Below, piece after piece: positions 43,034 through 51,220 of a DNA stretch of 64,000 nucleotides. The DNA is taken from assembly GCA_017470145.1 (NCBI GenBank), contig JAFUFB010000030.1:186001-250000 (forward strand), written 5' to 3'. The translations under genes and the position numbers were made by a program. Below the pieces are notes generated by a model. That model saw only the letters and a program-made list of their open reading frames with translations. It did not search any database and was not told the origin of the DNA. The stretch is from Clostridia bacterium. Lineage in GTDB: Bacteria; Bacillota; Clostridia; Christensenellales; Aristaeellaceae. Within the stretch, counting starts at the first letter, position 1. Each line of letters starts with the position of its first letter.

Positions 43034-43984
43034 ATGAGCGCGAAGTCGGTCAAAGCGCCCAGCCTGCGGGAAAGCACCAGCTGGAAGAAGGCGCTGCAGC
43101 GGGACTGGCATCTATATCTGATGCTGCTGGTTCCAGTGGCCCTGGTCATCGTTTTCAACTACGCAGCCTATCCCGGGCTGCGGATGGTCTTTATGGACTA
43201 TAAGCCCGCCAAGGGCTATGCCGGGTCTAAATGGGTAGGGTGGGAAACCTTTGCCAAGGTGTTCCGGGATAAGGATTTTAACCGGGCGCTGAAGAACTCC
43301 ATCGTCTTCAACCTGCTGGATCTGCTGATCAGCTTCCCCATGCCCATCATCCTGGCCTTGATGCTGAACGAGCTGCGCTTCCCCCGGTTCAAGAAGGTGA
43401 CGCAGACCATTCTGTATCTGCCTCACTTCCTCAGCTGGGTCATCGTGGGCTCCGTGGCCTATCAGCTGTTTAAGCCCAGCAGCGGCATCGTTAACGTGCT
43501 GATGAAAAACTGGGGCTGGATCGAGGAGGGCATTCCCTTCCTGACGGAGAAGAATCACTGGGCCGTGACCTATCTGCTCATCGGCGTTTGGCAGGGCATG
43601 GGCTGGGGCACCATCATTTATCTGGCAGCCATCACCGGCATCAGCGGCGAGCTGTATGAGGCCGCCATGATCGACGGGGCCAGCCGCATGCAGCGCATCT
43701 GGCACATCACTCTGCCCGGCATCCGCTCCACCATCGTGGTGCTGCTGATCATGAATCTGGGCAAGATCATGGGCAGCAACTTCGAGCGGCTGGACGTTTT
43801 CGCCAATACCCAGGTTCGAGATTATCAATACCAATTGGCCATCTATATCTACGAAAAAGGTCTGGCCAACAGCAAGTTCAGCATGGCCACTGCCGTGGGT
43901 CTGTTCCAGTCCCTGGTAGGGCTGATGCTGGTGTTGATCAGCGACCGCTTCTCCAAAGCCCTTGGAGAAGACGGGCTTCTGTAA
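43034..43984 (+). CDS. sugar ABC importer permease, LplB type
   Basis: 316 residues from ATG 43034 (MSAKSVKAPSLRES), GAGGG upstream. Six membrane helices and the EAA loop EAAMIDGASRMQRIWHITLPG. LplB/LipO-type systems import oligosaccharides in gut Firmicutes and use an ATPase encoded elsewhere. 13 nt before the second permease. Confidence 0.9.
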   Translation: MSAKSVKAPSLRESTSWKKALQRDWHLYLMLLVPVALVIVFNYAAYPGLRMVFMDYKPAKGYAGSKWVGWETFAKVFRDKDFNRALKNSIVFNLLDLLISFPMPIILALMLNELRFPRFKKVTQTILYLPHFLSWVIVGSVAYQLFKPSSGIVNVLMKNWGWIEEGIPFLTEKNHWAVTYLLIGVWQGMGWGTIIYLAAITGISGELYEAAMIDGASRMQRIWHITLPGIRSTIVVLLIMNLGKIMGSNFERLDVFANTQVRDYQYQLAIYIYEKGLANSKFSMATAVGLFQSLVGLMLVLISDRFSKALGEDGLL

Positions 43985-43997
43985 GGAGGTGGGAAAG

Positions 43998-44918
43998 ATG
44001 GCAAGAAATAAGGAAAAAGAATTTGACACCATCAATGACGGTTCCCACGCGATCCGCAAATTCTCCATCGGCGATTTTATCATCATCCTGGTGCTGGTGA
44101 TTCTGTGCGCCACCTGCATACTGCCCTTCATTCACCTGGCGGCCAAGTCCATTTCCAGCAACACGGCGGTCATGCAGAAATCCGTGGTGCTGCTGCCCAA
44201 GGGTGTCAATTTTGACGCCTACGCCTCCATCTTCCAGGATGGTACCCTGGTGCACTCCTTTGTGTACAGCGTAGGGGTGGTGGCGCTGTTCACCCTGCTG
44301 GGCATGATCGCCTGCACCTGCGCAGCCTATCCCCTGTCCAAAAAGCGCCTGAAGGGCCGGACCTTCTTCACCATCCTGCTGATGATCCCCATGTACTTCA
44401 ACGCTGGGCTGATTCCGACCTACCTGCTGTACAAGAATCTGGGCATGCTGAACACCATGTGGGTGCTGATTCTGCCGCTGATTTATTCCTCCTATAATAT
44501 GCTGATCATGAAGAACTACTTCCAGAGCAATATTCCAGACAGCCTGGAGGAAGCGGCTTTCCTGGATGGGGCCTCTAATTTCCAGATTCTTTTCCAGATC
44601 GTGCTGCCCCTGTCTCTGCCCATCATCGCGACCCTGAGCCTGTTCTACGCCGTGGGCCGGTGGAATGCCTATGCGGACAATAAGTATTACATCACCAAGG
44701 AAGCCCTGAAGATGATCCAGTACAAGCTGTATCAGCTGGTTTCCTCGGCGACGGAGGCCCAGACCGCCACCCTGTCCGAGGCCATCGAGGTCACCAGCAC
44801 CCCCGAGGTGCTCCAGGCCGCCTGCATCATGTTCGCCACATTGCCGATCATTTGCATCTATCCCTTCCTGCAGAAATACTTTGTGAAGGGTGTAATGGTT
44901 GGAGCTGTAAAGGGTTAA
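43998..44918 (+). CDS. sugar ABC importer permease, YtcP type
   Basis: 306 residues from ATG 43998 (MARNKEKEFDTIND), AAGGAGG upstream. Six membrane helices, EAA loop EAAFLDGASNFQILFQIVLP, and the characteristic end LPIICIYPFLQKYFVKGVMVG. Partner of the LplB-type permease. Its stop codon (44916-44918) is inside hairpin I of an element B. Confidence 0.92.
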   Translation: MARNKEKEFDTINDGSHAIRKFSIGDFIIILVLVILCATCILPFIHLAAKSISSNTAVMQKSVVLLPKGVNFDAYASIFQDGTLVHSFVYSVGVVALFTLLGMIACTCAAYPLSKKRLKGRTFFTILLMIPMYFNAGLIPTYLLYKNLGMLNTMWVLILPLIYSSYNMLIMKNYFQSNIPDSLEEAAFLDGASNFQILFQIVLPLSLPIIATLSLFYAVGRWNAYADNKYYITKEALKMIQYKLYQLVSSATEAQTATLSEAIEVTSTPEVLQAACIMFATLPIICIYPFLQKYFVKGVMVGAVKG

Positions 44919-45020
44919 AATTTCGCGACCGCCTGCGGCGGAAATTTCGCGAAATTTTAACAGAGTCCGCACAGAGCAGTCTCCCCTGTGGGGAGCCGCG
45001 ACAATGCGGACGACCGGGTG
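44914..45020 (+). repeat. element B copy 1 at the YtcP-type permease stop codon
   Basis: Hairpin I: GTTAAAATTTCGCGA (44914-44928), which includes the stop TAA, is the exact inverse of 44947-44961; core CCGCC-TGC-GGCGG (44929-44941). Hairpin II: GTCCGCA and TGCGGAC outer arms, CTCCCC/GGGGAG inner arms, with CAGAGC and CGCGACAA between; it ends in CGACCGG. Confidence 0.85.
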
Positions 45021-45118
45021 AGAAATCTGCGACCGCCAGTGACGGAAATCTCGCAGATTTCTCACAGAGCCAACAAGGAGCGAGCTCGCCAGTGGCGAGT
45101 CGCGACTATGTTAGCGAC
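45018..45118 (+). repeat. element B copy 2, tandem
   Basis: Hairpin I: GTGAGAAATCTGCG (45018-45031) is the exact inverse of 45052-45065; its core CCGCCAGTGACGG has one changed base. Hairpin II: CTCGCC/GGCGAG inner arms, GC-AACA/TGTT-GC outer arms, same unpaired motifs. The arms differ in sequence from copy 1, although the two are adjacent. The rest of the 333-nt gap (45119-45251) holds only a small GC hairpin and the ribosome site of the next gene. Confidence 0.8.
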
Positions 45119-45251
45119 CGGGACCCTGCTGGGATGTACGCAGAAAAAAACTAACTTCGCGGCGAAGCCGCCAAAACAAATCGCCAAGTGAACCTAACCA
45201 ATTGTGTTATTCGGAGCTATGCTCTGAAAATAAAAAAGGAGGAGATCCCCT

Positions 45252-46889
45252 ATGAAAAAGATCCTTGCCCTGGTGCTGACAGCCATCATGATGCTGTCCG
45301 TGCTGCCCCTGGCTTCCGCGGAAAGCGCGACGGCCTGGGAACCCTTCGCGGAGAACGTGTCCATCACGATCCCGGTCTATGACCGTGGTCAGGCGGGCGT
45401 ACCCAACGTGGAGGACAACTACTGGACCAAGTGGATCCAGGAAAACTTCGGCGACAAGTACAACATCACCGTGAATTTCGTCGCCATTCCCCGGACGGAC
45501 GTTATGACCAAGTACTCCATGCTGGCGGCGGCGGATGATCTGCCCACCGTCCTGATGGAATACGACTATCCCAAGGTTTCTCAGTGGGCCGCTGATGGCT
45601 ACCTGACCACCTTCAACATGGATGATTTCGCGGCTGTGGCCCCCACCTATTACAATCGCATGGTGGAAAACAACCAGCTGTCCTTCACCCAGCTGAATGG
45701 CGAGACCTTCCTGGTAGCGGCCCTTCGCCCCTACTATGACACCGCCTACACCTTCCAGACCTTCGTCCGCATGGACTGGCTACGGCAGGTGGGCTATGAC
45801 TACGTGCCCGTGAAGACCTCTGAGTGGAACGAAGCCATGCAGAAGATCAAGGATGCCGGCATCGCGGAGCATCCCGCTGGCGGCGTCATGGTGACCGGCG
45901 TTGGTTCCGACCAGAACTACGCTTGGCGCACCTGGCCCCTGGATGAGAAAGAATGGGCCATGTATGGCGATTACAACATTCCTTCCCTGTCCTGGGAACC
46001 CAACAAGAACCTGCTGAAGAACGAAAACTACAAGTACAACGCGGGCCTGCTGAATCCGGAATATTATCTGACCGGCACCGAGGATGAGAAGACCAACTTC
46101 ATCAACGGCGAGTATTATCAGTACGCGGCTTACATCTCCTCCAGCATGGATTGGCTGAATGCTTTCTATGAAGCCAACCCCGACGCCGAGCTGGCCATCG
46201 CGCCCGTGGGCGGCGAGATTGACGAAGCCAGTGGCACCAACCCCGGCTATCGTACGGACAACCCCTTCGGCATGATGGTTGGCTTCTCCAAGGACGCCAC
46301 CGAAGATCAGCTGAAGGCTGCCTGGATGTACATGGAATGGCTGACCCAGGATGAAAACCTGTTCACCTTCCAGTGGGGCATCGAAGGCGAGAACTTCAAC
46401 TATGACGAGAACGGTCTGCCTGTGGCCATCAGCGATTATGATGGCGAATACAAGCAGGGCTTCAGCAACAACAAGGACTACTGGTGCATCACCATCGAAG
46501 CTCGCCAGGCCGGTACCATTGAGGACATGATCAAAAACAATCTGCCTCATGACCTGCCCCAGGACTTCACGGATGAAATCGTCAAGTGGTACAACGACAA
46601 GGTGCAGGTGAAGGACGCTGGCTGGGCCATCGACAACGCCAAGTGGGGCGTGACCATGGAAGCGGAAGCCGAGTATCAGACCGTCCTGACCAACCTGTAC
46701 AAGGAATATCGCGACAAGCTGACCATGTGCGCTCCCGAAGAATTCGACGCGCTGTATGATCAGTTCGCCCAGGAATATCTGGACGCCGGTTATCAGGAAG
46801 TTATCGACGAGCGCGCGGAAGCCTATGAGGCGGGTTATTCTACTCATATGCTGAACACCGAAGCGACCGAAGTCGAGCTGGCGAAGTAA
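45252..46889 (+). CDS. extracellular solute-binding protein of the sugar importer
   Basis: 545 residues. Sec signal MKKILALVLTAIMMLSVLPL followed by ASAESATAW: a type I cleavage site, no lipobox cysteine. LipO-type family 1 binding protein of the LplB/YtcP systems (KYNITVNFVAIPRTDVMTKY, LAAADDLPTVLM, then aromatic-rich sugar-binding segments). GGAGGAG precedes the ATG. It is third in the operon, behind two element B copies. Two terminators follow. Confidence 0.9.
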   Translation: MKKILALVLTAIMMLSVLPLASAESATAWEPFAENVSITIPVYDRGQAGVPNVEDNYWTKWIQENFGDKYNITVNFVAIPRTDVMTKYSMLAAADDLPTVLMEYDYPKVSQWAADGYLTTFNMDDFAAVAPTYYNRMVENNQLSFTQLNGETFLVAALRPYYDTAYTFQTFVRMDWLRQVGYDYVPVKTSEWNEAMQKIKDAGIAEHPAGGVMVTGVGSDQNYAWRTWPLDEKEWAMYGDYNIPSLSWEPNKNLLKNENYKYNAGLLNPEYYLTGTEDEKTNFINGEYYQYAAYISSSMDWLNAFYEANPDAELAIAPVGGEIDEASGTNPGYRTDNPFGMMVGFSKDATEDQLKAAWMYMEWLTQDENLFTFQWGIEGENFNYDENGLPVAISDYDGEYKQGFSNNKDYWCITIEARQAGTIEDMIKNNLPHDLPQDFTDEIVKWYNDKVQVKDAGWAIDNAKWGVTMEAEAEYQTVLTNLYKEYRDKLTMCAPEEFDALYDQFAQEYLDAGYQEVIDERAEAYEAGYSTHMLNTEATEVELAK

Positions 46890-46941
46890 TTTCGGTAGAT
46901 CAAGCGAACGAGAGGAATTCTCCTTTCGCCGCTGAAAAAAG

Positions 46942-46975
46942 GGGAGGGCGGCTGAGCCACCCTCCCTGTTTTTTT
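46942..46975 (+). terminator. first terminator of the sugar importer operon
   Basis: GGGAGGG-C-GG, loop, CC-A-CCCTCCC, then TGTTTTTTT. Confidence 0.9.
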
Positions 46976-46977
46976 CA

Positions 46978-47005
46978 CCCACCCTTTGGGGGTGGGTTTT
47001 ATTTT
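46978..47005 (+). terminator. second terminator of the sugar importer operon
   Basis: CCCACCC, loop, GGGTGGG, then TTTTATTTT, directly behind the first. Confidence 0.75.
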
Positions 47006-47047
47006 ACTCTGAAAATGGTGTGCCAAGTAAAATCATCAAATTCCATC

Positions 47048-47075
47048 TTGAAAGATCCTGGTTTTTATATATAAT
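47048..47075 (+). promoter_or_regulatory. promoter of the radical SAM/SPASM-like gene
   Basis: TTGAAA (47048-47053), 16-nt spacer, TATAAT (47070-47075). Confidence 0.7.
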
Positions 47076-47082
47076 GAAACTA

Positions 47083-47113
47083 TATCTGAAACGATATAAA
47101 CATCGTTCAGATA
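47083..47113 (+). promoter_or_regulatory. dyad operator at the transcription start
   Basis: TATCTGAAACGAT (47083-47095) and ATCGTTCAGATA (47102-47113) are inverse apart from one extra A. The dyad covers the expected +1 region, where a bound repressor would block transcription. No regulator gene is adjacent. Confidence 0.6.
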
Positions 47114-47143
47114 GAATACGAAGAATCGCAGAAGGACACGAGG

Positions 47144-48247
47144 ATGGAAAATAATCAGACATTTGATATTCAGGATTACATGACCAAAGGGGTGGAACGG
47201 GTGGTGTCCGACGCCATCAAGGCCACGCTGAAGGATCCCCGGGAGAGCGCCTTCATGGCCCGGTTCGCCCTGGCCAGCAAAAAGGCCTCCAACAAGCGCC
47301 GCAAGGCAGAGGACGCGGGAGAGCATATCCCGCCCTTCCTCATCGCCAGCATTACCAGCCAGTGCAATTTGCACTGCGCGGGCTGCTATTCCCGTTGCAA
47401 TCACGCCACGGTGGACAGCGCGCCGGTGAAGCAAATGACCAGCGAGGAATGGTTCCGGCTGTTCGACGAGGCGGATGACCTGGGCATCAGCTTTATCCTA
47501 CTGGCCGGGGGCGAGCCCATGCTGCGCCGGGATATCATCGAAGCCGCGGGGCAGAAGCCCAATATCCTGTTCCCGATCTTTACCAATGGCACTTTTATGG
47601 ACAGCAAGTATTTCGATCTCTTCGACCAGCATCGGAATCTGATTCCCATCATGAGCATCGAAGGGGAAAAGGAAATCACGGATGCCCGCCGGGGAACCGG
47701 CATTTACGACCGCCTGATTGCCAACATGGATGAACTGCACCGCCGGGGCCTGATCTTTGGCGCGTCGGTCACGGTGACGACGGAGAACCTGCGGGAGGTC
47801 TCCTCCCCCGCTTTCCTAAAGAGCCTTTCGGATCGGGGCTGCAAGGCGGTCATTTTTGTGGAGTTCGTCCCTGTGACGGAGGATAGCCAGGAGCTGGCCC
47901 CCGGGGATGCGGATCGGGAATATCTGGCGACGGAGATTCAGCGTCTCCGGGCGGAGCATCCCGAGATGGTGTATATCTCCTTCCCTGGGGATGAAAAGAG
48001 CTCCGGCGGCTGCGTGGCGGCCGGGCGGGGTTTCTTCCACATCAATTCCCATGGCGGCGCGGAGCCCTGCCCCTTCTCCCCCTATTCGGACATCAACGTT
48101 CGGGATACCTCGCTGAAAGAGGCCATCAATTCCCGGCTGTTCCGCACCCTGCGGGAGAATGGCCATCTGCTGGAGGATCATGCCGGCGGCTGCGTACTGT
48201 ATGAGAAGCGGGAGCTGGTGGAGCAGATTCTGGCAGGACAAAGATAA
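47144..48247 (+). CDS. radical SAM protein with C-terminal SPASM-like cysteines
   Basis: 367 residues. Cluster motif C74-NLH-C78-AG-C81 in SQCNLHCAGCYSRCNHA, with a further C85. Downstream barrel segments LLAGGEPMLR and the C-terminal cysteines in SGGCVAAGR, EPCPFSPY and GGCVLYEKRE, which probably hold an auxiliary cluster. Similar proteins act in peptide or cofactor maturation; no precursor peptide is visible nearby. It has its own promoter and a dyad operator. Confidence 0.85.
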   Translation: MENNQTFDIQDYMTKGVERVVSDAIKATLKDPRESAFMARFALASKKASNKRRKAEDAGEHIPPFLIASITSQCNLHCAGCYSRCNHATVDSAPVKQMTSEEWFRLFDEADDLGISFILLAGGEPMLRRDIIEAAGQKPNILFPIFTNGTFMDSKYFDLFDQHRNLIPIMSIEGEKEITDARRGTGIYDRLIANMDELHRRGLIFGASVTVTTENLREVSSPAFLKSLSDRGCKAVIFVEFVPVTEDSQELAPGDADREYLATEIQRLRAEHPEMVYISFPGDEKSSGGCVAAGRGFFHINSHGGAEPCPFSPYSDINVRDTSLKEAINSRLFRTLRENGHLLEDHAGGCVLYEKRELVEQILAGQR

Positions 48248-48258
48248 GCGATCAGGCA

Positions 48259-48286
48259 AGCTCCCCGCGGATCGGGGGAGCGAGGC
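48259..48286. repeat. family A palindrome
   Basis: AAGCTCCCCGCGGATCGGGG-type copy after the radical SAM gene. Confidence 0.65.
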
Positions 48287-48364
48287 AACGCTTGTTACGT
48301 ACAAAATCAACAGGTTTTATTTGCGCTGATTGACACAAATCAGCGCTTTCTTCAAGAAAACGGA

Positions 48365-48394
48365 TTTACATGGCGCAGAGGCGCATGATATAAT
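48365..48394 (+). promoter_or_regulatory. promoter of the ABC exporter
   Basis: TTTACA (48365-48370), 18-nt spacer, TATAAT (48389-48394). Confidence 0.68.
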
Positions 48395-48423
48395 TCCTGC
48401 AAAGCACGGGAGGGGGCGATTTC

Positions 48424-50268
48424 ATGCCAGGACCGGGCGGCCCGAGGGGGCGCACACAGTTTCTGACGGAGGAGGAGAAGCAGAATTCTCCCCGAATCAC
48501 AAAGGCGCTGCTAACGAGAGTTTTTTCCTATCTGAAACCCTATTGGCGGCAGCTGGCGCTGGTGCTGATCTGCATCATCGTCTCTTCCGTCTGCGCTATT
48601 TTTCCTTCCATCCTGACCGGTAACATCATTGATGTGCTGACGGGGAAGGATCTGGGCGGCTGGTTCGGGGCCGGGGTTTCCGCGCTGATCCGGCTGATTC
48701 TGTTTTCCCTGGCTCTGAATCTGGCCTCGAACCTCATTGGCGTGGGCGAAGCTTACCTGAACAACTGGATTGCCCAGCATATCTCCTTCGATATGCGGAA
48801 TCAGATGTATCGTCACCTGCAGAAGATGTCTCAGCGGTTCTTTACCTCGGAAAACCAAGGGGATATCATCACCCGCATGACCAGCGACATCTCCGGGGTG
48901 GAGTCCGTCATTACCAATACCTTTACCAGCATTCTTTCCAATGTCATCACCCTGGCGGTGGCGGTCATTGCCATGTTCCAGAAGAACTGGATTCTGGCGC
49001 TGGTGGGCATCGCAGTGGTGCCGCTGTTCACCCTGCCCACCCGCCTGGCGGGAAAGGCCAGCTGGAAGCTGGCGGGCGAGGCCCAGGCCTGCAACGACGA
49101 AATCAACGGCATCCTGAATGAAACCCTTTCCGTCAGCGGCCAGCTGCTGGTGAAGCTTTTCAGCCGGGAAGAAAAAGAATATCAGCGCTATGAAGACGCC
49201 AACGCTCGTATGATCGGGCTGAACATCCGGGCGCGGATGGCCGGCCGATGGTTCTTCATGCTGCTGAATACCCTGACCACCATTGGCCCCATGCTGCTGT
49301 ATCTGGTGGGCGGAATCCTGATCATGCAGCGGGATAGCAGCCTCAGCGTGGGCGATATCACCGTGCTGGTGGCGCTGCTGGGGCGGATGTACGGTCCGGT
49401 GAACAGCCTGCTGAATATCCAGGTGGACTGGATTCGGTCCATGGCCATGTTTACCCGTATCTTTGAATATTATGATATGCAGCCGGAGATCGACGATCGG
49501 CCGGACGCAAAAATCCTCACCGGGGCCAAGGGCGAAATCACCTTCGAGCATGTGGATTTCAGCTATGATGGAGATCGGAAGATCCTGAAGGATATCAATT
49601 TCACGCTGCACAGCGGGGACTGCATCGCCATCGTCGGCCCCAGCGGCAGCGGAAAGAGCACCATCGTCAATCTGATCCCTCGGCTCTGGGATGTATCCGC
49701 CGGGCGGGTTACCTTCGATGGCCGGGATGTACGGGATTGGACCCTGCATTCCCTGCGGGATGAGGTAGGTGTGGTGACCCAGGAAACCTATCTGTTCAAT
49801 GGCACCATTCGGGATAATCTGCTGTACGCGAAGCCAGAGGCCACGGAGCAGGAGATGATCGAAGCCTGCAAGCAAGCGAATATATATGATTTTATCCAGA
49901 AGCAGCCGGAGGGCTTGGATACCCTGGTGGGCAATCGAGGCTTGAAGCTTTCCGGCGGGGAAAAGCAGCGCATTTCCATCGCCCGAGCCCTGCTGAAGGA
50001 TCCGGCCCTGCTGATCTTTGACGAGGCCACCTCCGCCCTGGATTCCATCTCAGAGGCAGCCATCCAGGCGGCCATCAATCCCCTGATTGAGGAGCGAACC
50101 TCCATCCTGATCGCCCATCGGCTGTCCACCATCCTGGCCGCGGACGAAATTTTAGTGGTGCGGGATGGCGAAATTGTAGAACGCGGAACCCATAAGGAGC
50201 TGGTCCACGCCGGCGGCACCTATCAGGAGCTGTACGAAACCCAGTTCAGCAAAGCCATGGAAGAATAA
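48424..50268 (+). CDS. ABC exporter, fused membrane and ATPase domains
   Basis: 614 residues. Type IV exporter fold: six membrane helices (about 35-330), then the nucleotide-binding domain with Walker A GPSGSGKST, signature LSGGEKQR, Walker B LLIFDEATSALD and the H-loop IAHRLST. MsbA/LmrA-type, usually drug or lipid export. Clostridia often encode two such half-transporters side by side; only one is present here, so it may be a homodimer or have a distant partner. Confidence 0.92.
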   Translation: MPGPGGPRGRTQFLTEEEKQNSPRITKALLTRVFSYLKPYWRQLALVLICIIVSSVCAIFPSILTGNIIDVLTGKDLGGWFGAGVSALIRLILFSLALNLASNLIGVGEAYLNNWIAQHISFDMRNQMYRHLQKMSQRFFTSENQGDIITRMTSDISGVESVITNTFTSILSNVITLAVAVIAMFQKNWILALVGIAVVPLFTLPTRLAGKASWKLAGEAQACNDEINGILNETLSVSGQLLVKLFSREEKEYQRYEDANARMIGLNIRARMAGRWFFMLLNTLTTIGPMLLYLVGGILIMQRDSSLSVGDITVLVALLGRMYGPVNSLLNIQVDWIRSMAMFTRIFEYYDMQPEIDDRPDAKILTGAKGEITFEHVDFSYDGDRKILKDINFTLHSGDCIAIVGPSGSGKSTIVNLIPRLWDVSAGRVTFDGRDVRDWTLHSLRDEVGVVTQETYLFNGTIRDNLLYAKPEATEQEMIEACKQANIYDFIQKQPEGLDTLVGNRGLKLSGGEKQRISIARALLKDPALLIFDEATSALDSISEAAIQAAINPLIEERTSILIAHRLSTILAADEILVVRDGEIVERGTHKELVHAGGTYQELYETQFSKAMEE

Positions 50269-50320
50269 GGCGAAATAACATTATCCCCGTGTTTTTTCTG
50301 CAAAGGCGTGCTCATTTCTC

Positions 50321-51130
50321 TTACCCAATTCGAATCGGCTCCATATACCGCGGAATCCGCACCGGTACGAGGGAGCCATATTTCACCTTGACGTAATTCT
50401 CGAATTGCTTGGGATCCTCGCTGTTGCCGGCGAACATATCCCAGTGGCCGGGGATGGCCAGGTTGGGCTGCAGCTCGCCTGCCAAGTCAGCTGCCTCCTG
50501 GAAGGTCATGTTTCCGATGCAGTTTCTGCTGTATCTCGCCGCGTCCCGGCCATTGATGGGCAGCAGGGCCGCATTGATCTTTCCCATTCCCTTCAGCTTC
50601 GGCAGCATGCCCTCATACCGCAGGGTATCCCCGGCGTGATACACCCGGACGCCGTTGCCCTCGATGATGTACTGCAGGCAAGGATAGAGCCTGGTCGCAG
50701 GATCCTGGTCCAGGAATTCATGGGCCGCAGCGATGGCGCGAATGGTTACCTCCCTAACCTGGCAGCTTTCCCCCTCATTGAGGCCCAGGCAATTCTGCTC
50801 GGGAACCTCATCCGCCAGGATGGCAGCCTGATGCATCCGGGGGAAGATGAATTTTGCTCCCGGACAGGTTCTGGCCCAGACACGCCAAGCCTCGTGGTCA
50901 ATATGGTCCAGGTGATCATGGGTGCCCAGGAAAGCGCGAATTCCCTCCATCTCTTCCATAGGGACGGGTGGCGGCACCTGCCGATCCTCCCGCAGGGAGG
51001 CAAAATAATCCACGCAAAGCAGGGTATCCCCCATCTTGATCAGCAGGCCCATCTGCCCCATCCACCAGAGAACTGCTTCCCCCGGCGCGACCCGGGTTTC
51101 CTGAACGGACTGTAAAAATGGATGCATCAT
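50321..51130 (-). CDS. metallo-beta-lactamase-fold hydrolase, UlaG-like
   Basis: 269 residues. Metal motif THDHLDHID (HxHxDH), later metal histidines in AAAHEFLDQ, and VYHAGDTL (aspartate bridge). The VSFKM... region typical of UlaG lactonases reads VLWWMGQMGLLIKMGDTLLCVDY here. Probably a cytosolic lactonase or phosphoesterase in sugar use. It precedes nothing on its strand and lies 3' of the GH20-like gene; convergent with the exporter. Confidence 0.85.
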   Translation of the reverse strand: MMHPFLQSVQETRVAPGEAVLWWMGQMGLLIKMGDTLLCVDYFASLREDRQVPPPVPMEEMEGIRAFLGTHDHLDHIDHEAWRVWARTCPGAKFIFPRMHQAAILADEVPEQNCLGLNEGESCQVREVTIRAIAAAHEFLDQDPATRLYPCLQYIIEGNGVRVYHAGDTLRYEGMLPKLKGMGKINAALLPINGRDAARYSRNCIGNMTFQEAADLAGELQPNLAIPGHWDMFAGNSEDPKQFENYVKVKYGSLVPVRIPRYMEPIRIG

Positions 51131-51164
51131 ATCCCCCCATCCGTCACGTAACGTCTCGGCTTTT

Positions 51165-51192
51165 TCCTCCCCCTTCGGGGGTGGGATTTCCT
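51165..51192. repeat. GC hairpin between the MBL and GH20-like genes
   Basis: CTCCCCCTTCGGGGGTG, a short palindrome similar in style to the other intergenic hairpins. Confidence 0.5.
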
Positions 51193-51220
51193 TTATTCTT
51201 TCTTTTCCAACTGCCTGGCC

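Noticed and set aside
44914-45118. Integron attC sites
   Set aside because: Position after stop codons and variable arms recall attC, but no GTTRRRY-type core sites, no cassette-like one-strand gene array and no integrase are seen. The fixed centre and the second hairpin do not fit.
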